From NCBI GenBank assembly GCA_947471745.1, contig CANJKZ010000139.1:1626501-1690500 (forward strand): 64,000 nucleotides of DNA, written 5' to 3'. Of the stretch, positions 12,301 to 23,100 are shown piece after piece. This DNA comes from Closterium sp. Naga37s-1. Lineage: Eukaryota > Streptophyta > Zygnematophyceae > Desmidiales > Closteriaceae. The position numbers and the translations under genes are program-made. Every line of letters begins with the position of its first letter. The stretch's first letter is position 1. Below the pieces are notes generated by a model. That model worked only from the letters and a program-made list of their open reading frames with translations. It was not told the DNA's origin and ran no database searches.

Positions 12301-14310
12301 GATGGCGACCTCGTGCTTCGCCGAGCTCCGGATGGTGTCCATGCCGACGTGCGCAAGCCTCGCGTGCAGTTTGTCCGGCGTTGCCTTCATCCCCGAGACG
12401 ATCGCCCGCAGGGCCACTACCTCCGTAGTGGGCGTCATCTGCTTGGCCGAGCAGGGGCGCAGGTCGGTGCAGAGTACACGCCCGGTGTACGTTGCCCGGC
12501 CGAGCACCTCTCCCGCCGCTGAGACGAGGAGCATCCCGTCGCCGTCCTTCTGCAGCTTCACGCCGTGCTCCTTCAGCTGGCCGGCCGAAAGCAGGTTTTC
12601 TCGCACGCCCGGGACATAGAGCACGTCGGGGATGAGCACCTGCTTCCCGGCCTCCCCGTGCAGAGCGACAGTGCCGCGGCCCTGAACGTCCTGCAGCGCC
12701 CCGTTGAAGCCGCGCACGTGCTTCACGTCGCCGCTCGGCTGCAGGTCGACGAAGGCCTCCTTCGTTCCCATCAGGTGGTGCGAGCAACCGCTGTCGAGCA
12801 GGACCACCGCCGGGTTCGCCTGCACAGCTGCCGCCACCGCCTGGAAGTCCTCACCGGCCTCCGGCGCCAGTGAGACGGTCGGCTCCACGACGCCGACCAG
12901 CGAGCACGACGCCGCCTTGTCGTCTCGCCCCTTGCCGCCAGCAGAGGAGTCGGCGTCCTTCGCCGAGGTCGACTTGGTCGACTGCTGCTCCTTGCGCGGC
13001 TGGTTTCCTCGACGGGGACGACGGCTGGCCGACCTCCCGCGGCCTCCCTTGGCGTCGTCGTCGTCGGAGTCACTTCGGTCGGGGCACTCGAAGGAGAGGT
13101 GGTCGGGGCTGTGGCAGATCCAGCACTCCCGACGCCGACTTCCTCCTCCTCGACCGCCACCCGTGGCCGACTTCTGCTTGTCGGCGTCCTTCGCCGGCTT
13201 CCACCCGCTGCTACCACCTCCGCCAGGCTGCCCACGCTGCCCCAGTCGGCCTCCTTGCCTCGCCGGGGCGACGAAGTTTGCCTGCGCCAAGAGCTCCTGG
13301 GACCGCTCGGCCTCCTGCATCGCCTCGTCTTGCAGGATGTACGAGGTCAAGCTGTCCTCGTTGAGCATCGCCCTCGTGCTCGGCGCCATTGACAGCCGCT
13401 TCAGGAGGTTGTAGCTGCTCGAGAGTCCCTGCATCACGTGCGTGATGTACGACGCCGTCGAGTACTGCGCGCCGGCCATCCTTATGGTGGCGAGAATCCG
13501 CCGGGCTCGGTTGCAGTAGTCGGTCGCATTCTCCTCGTCGCCCATACGCAGGTGCGTCAGTTGCCCCTCAAGCTGGGCGATGAACAAGTCGTCGGTGACC
13601 TGGTAAGTTGACTCGATGAAGTGCCACGCCCGGTGCCCGGCGTCGAGGTACTCCCGGCACCACTTCAAGGCGATTTGCACGCCCGGCGAGCAGCACCGCG
13701 AGATGACCGTGAAGGTCAACAGCTGCACGGCGCGAAACTCCGCTCGTAAGTTGGCGTGGTGCTCCTCCGGCGTCGCCACGGTCCCTCGGGCGAAGCCAAT
13801 CAGCCCGGCCATCTCCAGCTGGGGCTCGATGGCTTCCTTCCAGGTGAGAATGTCCGGTCGACCAACGAGCGGCGGGGTGACCAAGATCCTGTTCGGCGTA
13901 AACTTGAAGTAGTCGTAGCTCGGTGCAATCCCGCCCGCCGTCACCTGGGTCGCCGACATCGGCGACAATCCACTTCGACGTCCTCCGACGTCGCCCTGCG
14001 AGGAGCCTGCAGCCGCCGATGACTGCATCCCTCGCGCCTGAACGCCGCCGGCTTCACCGGCGTGTATCACACCTCGTTGCCTCAACGTGCCTCCCGCACT
14101 GCTGCCGACTTGGCCTCCACCGGCGTTGACGCTCACGTCGACGCCGCCGTGGTTGTTCACCGGTCGAGGAGAGGCAGGCCGAGAAGGGGGGTGCTCCGCC
14201 GCCCACACGGAGCGGAGTCCTGCCTCAACGACTGCCCAGGGTTTCGCCCCGTACTCCTGGGCCTCCTGGCGACTCCTCGCATCCTCCAGCTGAGCCTCCA
14301 GGGTGTCCAT
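9307..14310 (-). pseudogene. Copia gag-pol of element B, nearly complete but broken
   Basis: Start chosen at the ATG at 14310. Domains in order: gag; CCHC zinc knuckle (CWICHSPDHLSFEC, near 13090-13130); protease DSGCS (near 12790); pre-integrase HARLAHVG; integrase core with LRSDRGGEFLG and QQNGMAERE; linker; RT with LVYVDDLLAAS (near 10310); RNase H with SSTESEYVA; end at 9307. Breaks: near 12270 about 130 bp are missing compared with copy A, removing the Cys pair and the first catalytic Asp of integrase and shifting frame; a frameshift near 11450; a TAG at 11215; and a TGA at 10429-10431 where copy A has Trp. The first frame (to 12247) and the RT/RNase H frame are otherwise long and clean, so the decay is recent. 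Confidence 0.9.
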
Positions 14311-14412
14311 CAGCTCGGCGTCACCTACGCGCACGCTAGTGACTGCACGGCTGCCGGCCTACGAACACGGTTGGTGCAAAGTCGGCTAGACTGAAATTCG
14401 TCGCGGTGTCGT

Positions 14413-14429
14413 CCACGCTCACCGCACCA
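14413..14429 (-). other. Primer binding site of copia B
   Basis: Reads TGGTGCGGTGAGCGTGG on the - strand, directly after the 5' LTR end CTCCGCA, identical to the site of copia A. Confidence 0.65.
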
Positions 14430-15469
14430 TGCGGAGATAACTTTAGCAACGGGAGCTAGGTTGCGGGCTAGGCACGGGTGCTCGTGTGATCTCTGCGTTC
14501 GTTCGTTCCTTAGTCGTTTCCTTGTGCGCACACGCTTGCTGGTTCACGGGGAAAGTTGGCAAGAGTTCCACTAGGAAAAGTTCAGAACAATGGTTAGCAA
14601 CAACATTGGCAACACTGACTACATCAGAGCTAGCTAGGCTGCTGGTCGACCTCCAGCGCAGCATGGTCGACCGCGCTCCAGCGCAGCAGCGCTCGCACCG
14701 CTCCAGCATTGCAGAGTAGCGGTGCGCCAACGTTGCAAGTCCATGGCATGCCAGCGCTGCAGCAAGTCGGCTGCACAGCGTTGCATCCGCAGGACAACGG
14801 TGCATCTGCTTCGCAGGTGCGTGCAGCTGGTTGGTGCACTCTTCCTTGTCACGTGCACAGCGCGGACGCCTGGCAGACTCCACGCCAGTAACTGCGCCCA
14901 CCAGCCACGTCGACCTCGGGATACCACCCCCGAGGTCGGCCTCGCAGACTCCACCCCCGCGACACTCGCGCACGTCGCCCGGGTATCCCGGTCGACCGGG
15001 AAACCGCGCCTGGGCGACCAGCTCAGTCCGTAGCCGGCCACACACATGCCTGGCGTCCCCAGTCCGGCGTCCAGACGCCCAGGACGCCGTCCGAACCCCC
15101 AGGTCGGCCTCCAGACGCCTAGGACGCCGTGCAGACGTCCAGGGCGGCGTCCAGCCTCCCAGGACGCCAACCAGACGTCCAGGTCGGCGTCCGGGCCCAC
15201 AGGACGCCGTGCGGACGCCCAGGTCGGCGTCCAACCTCCTGGGACGCCGTGCAGACGCCTAGGTCGGCGTCCAGCCTCCCCGGACGCCGTCTAGGCGCCC
15301 AGGACGGCGTCCTCCTGCTCGGCGCCCTCCAGACAGGCGCCCTCCAGCTCGGCGCCCTTGCAGTGGCCCCCGTGCCCACTGCTGTTGGTCGGCTGCATCC
15401 CCCGCACGCTCGACCACAAGGTCGGCTCCGCCCAAGCGAGGACGGGGCCACACAACACTCCCGTTGACA
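14430..15469 (-). repeat. 5' LTR of copia B
   Basis: 1,040 bp, nearly identical to 8144-9179, with small differences such as an AG insertion after CACGTGCAC near 14857. Confidence 0.9.
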
Positions 15470-18400
15470 GTAAGTGCGTTACTTAACCTTATGGTTGGTA
15501 CAGAGCGTAAGTACGTTACTTACCCATATGGTTGGCACCGAGAGTAAGTGTGTAACTATACCCTTATGGTTGGTACCAAGAGTAAATGCGTTACTTACCC
15601 ATACGGTTGGCACCGAGAGTAAGTGCATTACATACCCATATGGTTAGAACCAAGAGTAGGTGCGCTACTAACCCATATGGTTGGTACCAAGAGTAGGTGC
15701 CTTACTAACCCATATGGTTGGTGCCGAGGGTATTTGCATTACTTACCCATATGATTGGCACCGAGTGTAAGAGCAATACTTACCCATATGGCTGGCACCG
15801 CAGTAAGTGCGTTACTTACTTATATGGTTTATACGAGTAAGTGCGTTACTTACCCTTATGGTTGGTACCAAAAGTAATTGCGTTACTTACCCATATGGTT
15901 GGCACCGAGTGTAAGTGCGTTACTTGCTCTTCTGGTAAGTATCAAGAGTAGGTGCGTTACTTACCCATGAGGTTGGCACCGAGAGTAAGTGCGTTACTTA
16001 CCCTTATGGTTGGTACCAAGAGTAACTGCGTTACTTACCCGTATGGTTGGTGCTGAGAGTAAGTGCGTTACTTACCCATATGGTTGGCACCGCCAGTAGG
16101 TGAGTAATTTACCCAAGTGGTTGGTAGTGAGTGTAGGTGCGTTACTTTCCCTTATGGTTGGTACCTAGAGTAAGTGCATTACTTACCCATATGGTTGGTA
16201 CCAATGAAAAGTGCGTTACTTACCTATATGGTTAGTAACAAGAGTAAGTGCGTTACTTACCCATATGCTTGGCACCAAAAGTAAGAGCGTTGCTTACCCA
16301 AAAGGTTGACTTCAAGAGTAAGTGCGTTACTTACCCATATGGTTGGCACCGATAATAAGTACGTTACTTACCTGTATGATTGGTACCGAAACTAAGTGTG
16401 TTACTGACCCATATGGTTGATACCGAGAGTAACTGCAACTTACCCATATGGTTGGTACCAATAGTAAGTGCGCTACTTACCTATATGGTTAGCAAGTGCG
16501 TTTAGGGTTTAGGGTTTAAGGTTTAGGGTAAATGCATTACCCTTCGTGTTGGTACTAAGAGTAAGTGCGTAACTTACCCTTATAGTTCGTACCGAGAGTA
16601 TGTGCGTTACTTACGTATGGATGGTTTCAAGAGTACGTGCGTTACTTGCCCATATGGTTGGCACCTAGAGTTAGTGCGTTACTTACCCATACGGTTGGCA
16701 CCGAGAGAAGGAGCGGCACTTACCCATATGGTTGGTACCAAAAGTATGTGTGCTACTTTTCCATATGGTTGGTACCAAGAGTACTTGCATTACTTACCCA
16801 TATGGTTAGAACCAAGTGTAGGTGCGTTACTTACCCATATGGTTGGCACCGCGTGTAGGTGCGAAATTTACCCAAGTGGTTGGTAGTGAGTGTAGGTGTG
16901 TTACTTTCCCTAATGGTTGGTACCTAGAGTAAGTGCATTACTTACCCATATGGTTGGTTCCAATGAAAAGTGCGATACTTACTGATATGGTTAGTACCAA
17001 GATAAGTGCGTTACTTACCATATGGTTGGCACCAAGAGTAAATGGGTTACTTACCCATCCGGTTGGCACCGAGAGTGAGTGCGTTACTTACTTATACAGT
17101 TGGCACCGAGAGTAGGTGCGTTACTTACCCTTTTGGTTGGTATCAAGAGTACGTGCGTTACTTACCCATATGGGTGGTACCAAGAGTAAGTGCATTACTT
17201 ACTTATATGGTTGGCACCGGAAGAAACTGCGTTACTTACCGATATGGTTGGCACCGAGAGTATGTGCGTTACTTACCCATATGGTTGGTACCGAAAGTAT
17301 GTGTGTTGCTTATCCATATGGTTGGTAGCAAGATTAAGTGCATTACTTACCCATATGTTCGGCACCAAGAGTAAGTGCGTTACTTACCCATTTGATTGGC
17401 ACCAAGATTAAGTGCGTTACTTACTTATATATTTGGTACCCCGAGTAAGTGCGATACTTACCCTTATATTTGGAACCGAGGGTTAGAGCGTTACTTACCC
17501 ATATGGTTGGCACTGAGAGTAAGTGCGTTACCTGCCCGTATGGTTGGAACCGTGCGTTAGTGCGATACTTACCCATATGGTTGGTACCAAGAGTAAGTGC
17601 GTTACTTACTTCTATGGTTGGCACCACGAGTAGGTGTGTAATTTACCCAAGTGGTTGGTAGTGAGAGTACGTGCGTTACTTTCCCTTATGGTTAGAACCG
17701 AGAGTAAGTGCGTTACTTACTCATATGATTGGTACCAAGAATAAGTGCGTTACTTACCCATATGGTTGGTACCAAGAGTGAGTGTGTTACTTACCCTTAT
17801 GGTTGGTACCAATAGTAAGTGCGTTATCTACCCATATGGTTGTCGCCGAGAGTAAGAGCGATACTTACACATATGGTTGGCACTGAGAGTAAGTACGTTA
17901 GTTATCCGTATGGTTGGTACCAAAAGAAATTGCATTATTTACTCACATGGTTGATACCGAGAGTAAGTGCATTACTTCCCCATATGGTTCGTACCAATAA
18001 TAAGTGCATTACTTACTTATATGGTTCATACCAATAATAAGTGTGTTACTTACCCATATGGCTAGTACCAAGAGTAAGAGCGTTACTTATCTGAGAGTAA
18101 GAGCGTTACTTACCCATAAGGTTGGCACCGAGAGTAAGTGCGTTACTTACTGATATAATTGGCACCAAGAACATGTACGTTACGTACATGTATGGTTGGT
18201 ACCGGAACGTACCGAAACTAAGGCGTTACTTACCCATATGGTTGGTACCGAGAGTAAGTGTGTTACTTACCGATATGGTTGGCACCGAAGTTAAGAGCGT
18301 TACCTACCCATATGGTTGGTATAAAGAGTAAGTGCGTTACTTACCTACCCGTATGGTTGGTACCGAGAGTAAGTGTGTTACTTACCCATATGGTTGGTCC

Positions 18401-19100
18401 CGAGGGTAAATGCGTTCCTTACCCTTATGGTTGGTACCAAGAGTATGTGCGTTCCTTACCCATTTGGTTGAGACCAAGAGTATGTGCGTTACGTACTTAT
18501 ATGGTTGTCGCCGAGAGTAAGAGCGCTACTTACCCAAATGGTTGGCACCGAGAGTAAGTACGTTACTTACCCATGTGGTTGGTACGAAAATTAAGTGCGT
18601 TACTTACCCATATGGTTGATACTGAGAGTAACTTATCCATATGGTTGGTACCAAAAGTAAGTGTGTTACTTACTCATATGGTTGGTACCAAGAATAAGTG
18701 CGTTACTTACCCATATGGTTGGTACCGACGGTGAGTGCGTTACTTACCCTTACGGTTAGTATTAAGAGTATGTGCGTTTGTTACCCATATAGTTGGCACT
18801 GAAAGTAAGAGCGTTACTTACCCATATGATTTTCTCGGAGAGTAAGATTGTTATGTACCTATATGGCTGGTACTGAGAGTAAGAGCCTTACTTACCCATA
18901 TGGTTTGTATCGATAGTATGTGCGTTACTTACCCATATAGTTGGTACTGAGAGTAAGTGCGTTACTTACCCATATGGTTGGCACCGAGAATTAGTGCGTG
19001 ACTTACTTATATAGTTTGGAACAAGAGTAAGTGCGTTACTTTCCTTTATGCTAACCTCAGTACCCAGAGTAAGTGCGATATTTACCAATACGGTTGGCAC
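15470..19100 (+). repeat. Main block of the 37-bp palindromic tandem repeat
   Basis: About 98 degenerate units of 37 bp. The consensus is three blocks: a 17-bp hairpin GTAAGTGCGTTACTTAC, the palindrome CCATATGG, then TTGGTACCAA and GA. Common variants have GGCACCGAGAG for GGTACCAAGAG. Nearly every base is in an inverted repeat. Since 37 is not a multiple of 3, one strand reads through three frames per 111 bp, which produces open frames of 60-110 codons rich in Tyr, Leu, Pro and Trp. They follow the repeat and not codon logic, so I annotate none as genes. Confidence 0.95.
16501..16528 (+). repeat. Interstitial telomere-type TTTAGGG repeats
   Basis: Four consecutive 7-mers, three exact TTTAGGG and one TTTAAGG, within the 37-bp array. 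A shorter TTTAGGGTTTAG occurs at 25641-25652. This is the plant-type telomere repeat. Confidence 0.85.
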
Positions 19101-19869
19101 TGTTGGATGCACGTCATTCTGAGTGCATGTCATCCTAACGTCCTGCCGAGTGCTCGTGCTATTCATGCGTGCATTGTTTGCATGAGCATGTGTCATTGTG
19201 CATGGCTGTTGGATATTATCATCTCTGTGTTTTCTCCAAGTTTAAATGCTTGATCATGCAGGAGAAATCCAGAGCTTTCCAACGATACCAAGATCGCCTT
19301 ATTCCGACCAAGATCGCCCAAGTTACAAGATTTCCAAGCTTTGGGAATTCTATCTCTTTTTGAGATATTATCTACATTGGGCGATTATTGGGACATGACT
19401 ATAAAGGGATCTTTGGTTGGGTGGTTAGGAAGCCAACTTTGACTTTTGGATTGGGGTGGCTAGAAGTTTCTAGCATGGGTTGCAAATGTTGCAATACCTA
19501 GGCAAAATCCAACTAGATTGGATTTTGCATGTGACACCTCAAGGACCTCATGATGAGGGTTGCATCCTTGCTGCTAGGAAGGTTCTTACCATCCTTCCCT
19601 AGCTCTTGGAGAACCCCTTCCATCTCATGGTTCTCTTGGAGTCCCCAACTCCAATATTCTATGCTCTAATGCTTGTACTTCCTCCACCATTCTAGTCATG
19701 CGGCTGCTGGACGTTTTCAATTGGTTCTCACTCTATAGACCATCTTAACGACTGATTCAACTTGGAGATGGTAGCTAAGCCTAAGGCGCAACGTCCTACC
19801 GAGCGGATTTGCGTTTAGTTGAGTAATGAGTTCGTCGTAAGCTCTCAAAGTGACGGATCCTGAACAACA
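19101..19869 (+). repeat. 5' LTR of copia C
   Basis: 769 bp, TGTTGGATGC at the start and CCTGAACAACA at the end (TG...CA). Confidence 0.95.
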
Positions 19870-19871
19870 AG

Positions 19872-19883
19872 TGGTATCAGAGC
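19872..19883 (+). other. Primer binding site of copia C
   Basis: TGGTATCAGAGC, complementary to the 3' end of plant initiator tRNA-Met, two bases after the LTR. Confidence 0.9.
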
Positions 19884-20105
19884 GGGTAGTCGACTTTGAG
19901 ACGACGAATCGTCGCAAATTCTCAACCAATATTGACGAGTGAGACCATTTTCTAGTCGCCCTGCTTGCGAACTTTCGATTGGTGGTCGAACCGCGTTCTA
20001 ATTCGAAGTATCCAGTCCGCGACGGCGATTTTCGTAGAATCGAAATTTCTGACAGAATTCTCTCCAAACGATTTCTCAAGTTTCCACCGTTCATAAGGCC
20101 TCAAT

Positions 20106-23100
20106 ATGGTTGGTACGAACTCCGGAGGTGCTAGTGGCGAGATGGATAGAAGTAGAGAGGCTGGAGAGCAAGGGGGAGTTGCTGGTGGAGGAGTGGGGAC
20201 TCACCAACCAGCCAACCCTACGCTACGTACTACTTCTACACCATCTCCTACAACCGTGGATCCTGTGAAGGCTTTCTCTATTGAGAAATTCATGGGGGAG
20301 GACTACGAGCACTGGAGCTTCCGCATGAGGCTGATGTACACCCAATATAGGCTATTGGATCTGGTGGAGGGGAAGGAGAAGATGCCGGAGGCCGCGGAGC
20401 TGAAAGGAGCGTGGATGAAGCGATCGTTCGACGCGTTCATGCTCATGGTGCAAGCGGTTGGCGGACGACAACTTGACCACATCAAGGACCTCTTGGGTGA
20501 TCCAGAGTGTGGCCCCAAGGCTTGGAGGAAGCTTCTGGATGTGCATTCACCGACACATGCTACCGGCATCGTGCTACTCGCGCGGCGGCTGCGCGACATC
20601 AAGTTCGTTGATGGAGAGCCGATGCAACCGGTGTTGGAAGAGATGCGGGACATCTTCACGAAGCTACAAGGCGGCGGTGTGGTGTACCCGGAGCTCGTGC
20701 AATGCGTGGAGATCGTGATACGGCTGCCGGAGTCGTGGTCTGCCCTTGCGATCAACCTCAACTCTCAACAGCCCCAGTGGAGCGTGGATTACATTCGCGC
20801 GCGCATCCTAGAGGAGGACTTGCAGCGGCGGAGTATGGAGCGCTCGGAGGAGGGCTCTGGCTATGGAGTTGGAGGTGGAAAGAGTGGCTTCAAGAAGAAG
20901 TGGAAGGGCAAAAACAAGGACAACTCTAAGGAGGATGGCGGCGGGGGTCAAGGGGAGGTGTGCTTCTACTGCAAGAAGCGCGGACATCGTTGGCGGAAGT
21001 GTTACCAACGACCCAAGGATTGGACCCCGCCTTCATCGAGCAACCAGCATGGTGGCAAGAGGAGTGGGGGAGTCATGGGAGCTAGTGGAGAGGAGAAGGA
21101 GGAGGAGAAAGGCGGCAAATCTGAGGAGCGGAAGGCCGGGTTCTTCTTCTTCGTGAACGAAGGCGCAACCGACCTCGCTATGGCTGCCAAGGTTCTCCTA
21201 CACCCCCTCACCCATTGGGTGATTGACTCCGGGAGCTCTTGGCACATGACTCCTCGTGCGGACCTACTCGATGAGATTCAGCCCGCACCCATTTCTACTG
21301 TCACATCCGCGACGGGCGCCAAGGCCAAGGTCATGGGCATGGGATGCGCCAAATTCATGGGAGCGGATGGAGAGCTCGTGGGGCTGAAGAACGTGCTTTG
21401 GGTGCCGGACTTGTGGGCGAACCTGATTTCTACCGGCCGGTTGGGAGATGCGGGTGTGAACACCGAGACGATTGGCTCGAAGCGCTATCGTGCCTACAAC
21501 GATGAGCGCCTCATTTGGGACCTGCAGTGGAAGGGAGATGTCCACAAGCGCATGTGGCAGATCCCGGTCCTCCCTTGGCGGAAATCGGGCAAGGCGGCAG
21601 CTGCGGCATCTATGGAGGAGAGCGTCACTGAGGAGGAGCAGCAAGGTGTGCAAGGAGAGGAGCTGATTGGAGGAAGCGCGGCGGTGAATGCGTCGGCTAC
21701 CTCGGGCCAAGCGGATTGGGAGACTTGGCATCGGCGGCTCGCACACGTGGCTGTTTCTACATTGGAGGTGATGCACAAGGAGAAGTGCGTGCACGGCCTG
21801 CAACTGCAAGGAGATGGCGCTCACTATGGCAGCTGCGAGGCGTGCATGCAAAACAAGTTTGCGCGGTTCCCGTTTCCACGTGCGGAGGGATCGGCGAAGG
21901 CACCCTTGGAGGTGGTGCACATGGACCTGGTGGGTCCTATGAGGACAGAGGGGACTGGGGGAGTGCTGTACTTCCTCACCATGGTAGACGAATGGAGCCG
22001 TTTCACGTGGGCACGTCCCTTGTCCAAGAAGAGCGATGCTGCAGCGGCGATCAAGGAGGATTGGTTGCCGATGGTGGAGCGGCAAGCGATGCGGTTGGTG
22101 AAGGTGCTGAGGAGCGACCGTGGTGGAGAGTTCCTTGGAGTGGAATTCACCAAGTTCCTCAAGAGGAACGGCATTCGACACCAGCTGACCTGCCCTGGAA
22201 CACCGCAGCAGAACGGCATTGCTGAGCGCGCCAACCGGACCATTGGCGAGGCGGCTAAGACTTTGTTGGGGGCTGCTGGGATGCCCTACAAGTTCTGGCC
22301 TGAAGCTGTTCGCCATGTCATCACGGTCAAGAACAGGGTCTTGACGCATGTTGGCGACAAGCATTGGGTGCCGTACGAGCGTTGGCTTGGGAAGAAGCCA
22401 TCCATTGACATGCTGCGGGTGTGGGGCTGCATGGGGCTTGTGATGGTGCCTAAGGAGCAGAGGCACAAGCTGGAAGTTGCTGCTGTGTGGGCTGTCCATC
22501 TTGGGATGGCTCCTGACTCAAAGGGGTGGCTGATGTGGGACCCCAAGAGCAAGAAGACGCTGGTCAGCCGTGATGTCAAGTTTGTGGAGGACGTCATGTA
22601 CAAGGACTGGCAGCAGCAGCAGCAGGTGCAGATTGGCTTGCGTCTGCAGGAGTTTGAGCGGTCTGCAGTGGAGGAGGTTCAGCTGCACCTTGATGAACTC
22701 CCTGGGTCAGAGCTGACCAGTGACCACAGTGGCGGTGGTGAGCAGCAAGGTGCTGGTCCTGCTGCGGAGGAGGGGTTGGAGGATGAGTCGGCACGTGTGG
22801 ACTCACCAACTCAGCCCGAGCCTGCTGCAAACGCCAAGGTCACCAAGAGGAGTGTGCAGAGAGGAGCTTCACCACATGGGCAGCAGACTGCAACCCGCGA
22901 GAAGAGAGTGGCAGCAGCACTCTCAAGGCTGAAGTATAGCCGTTTGGGAGGACCCAAGCAAGGTGCCATGGCGGTTCAGGCGGATGAGGGAGAGGATGAG
23001 GAGATGGCCTTCTGTTTCTTCACACCCTTGCCTGGAGAACCAGCCACATTGGAGGAGGCACTCAGTGGACCCCAGAAGGAGGAGTGGAAGGCTGCCATGG

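Larger units (their letters stand above)
8144..15469 (-). mobile_element. Copia element B (family 2), full-length, broken pol
   Basis: 7,326 bp between perfect GTAAG duplications (8139-8143 and 15470-15474). On the - strand the 5' LTR is 15469-14430 and the 3' LTR 9179-8144. The two are nearly identical, so the insertion is younger than A. The primer site is at 14429-14413. The interior has gag, protease, integrase, RT and RNase H in order. It lies inside the 37-bp array in opposite orientation to A. Confidence 0.92.

Noticed and set aside
16602..18557. Series of 60-110 codon open frames rich in Tyr-Leu-Pro-Ile-Trp in the satellite, looking like a repeat-protein gene
   Set aside because: The period is 37 bp, so the peptide only repeats every 111 bp by running through three frames. 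Conservation follows the DNA unit, not codons, and no start, splice or domain signal is consistent.
15470..19100. Resemblance to a CRISPR array (short palindromic units)
   Set aside because: Units are directly adjacent and degenerate, with no unique spacers, and the context is a plant-type nuclear genome.
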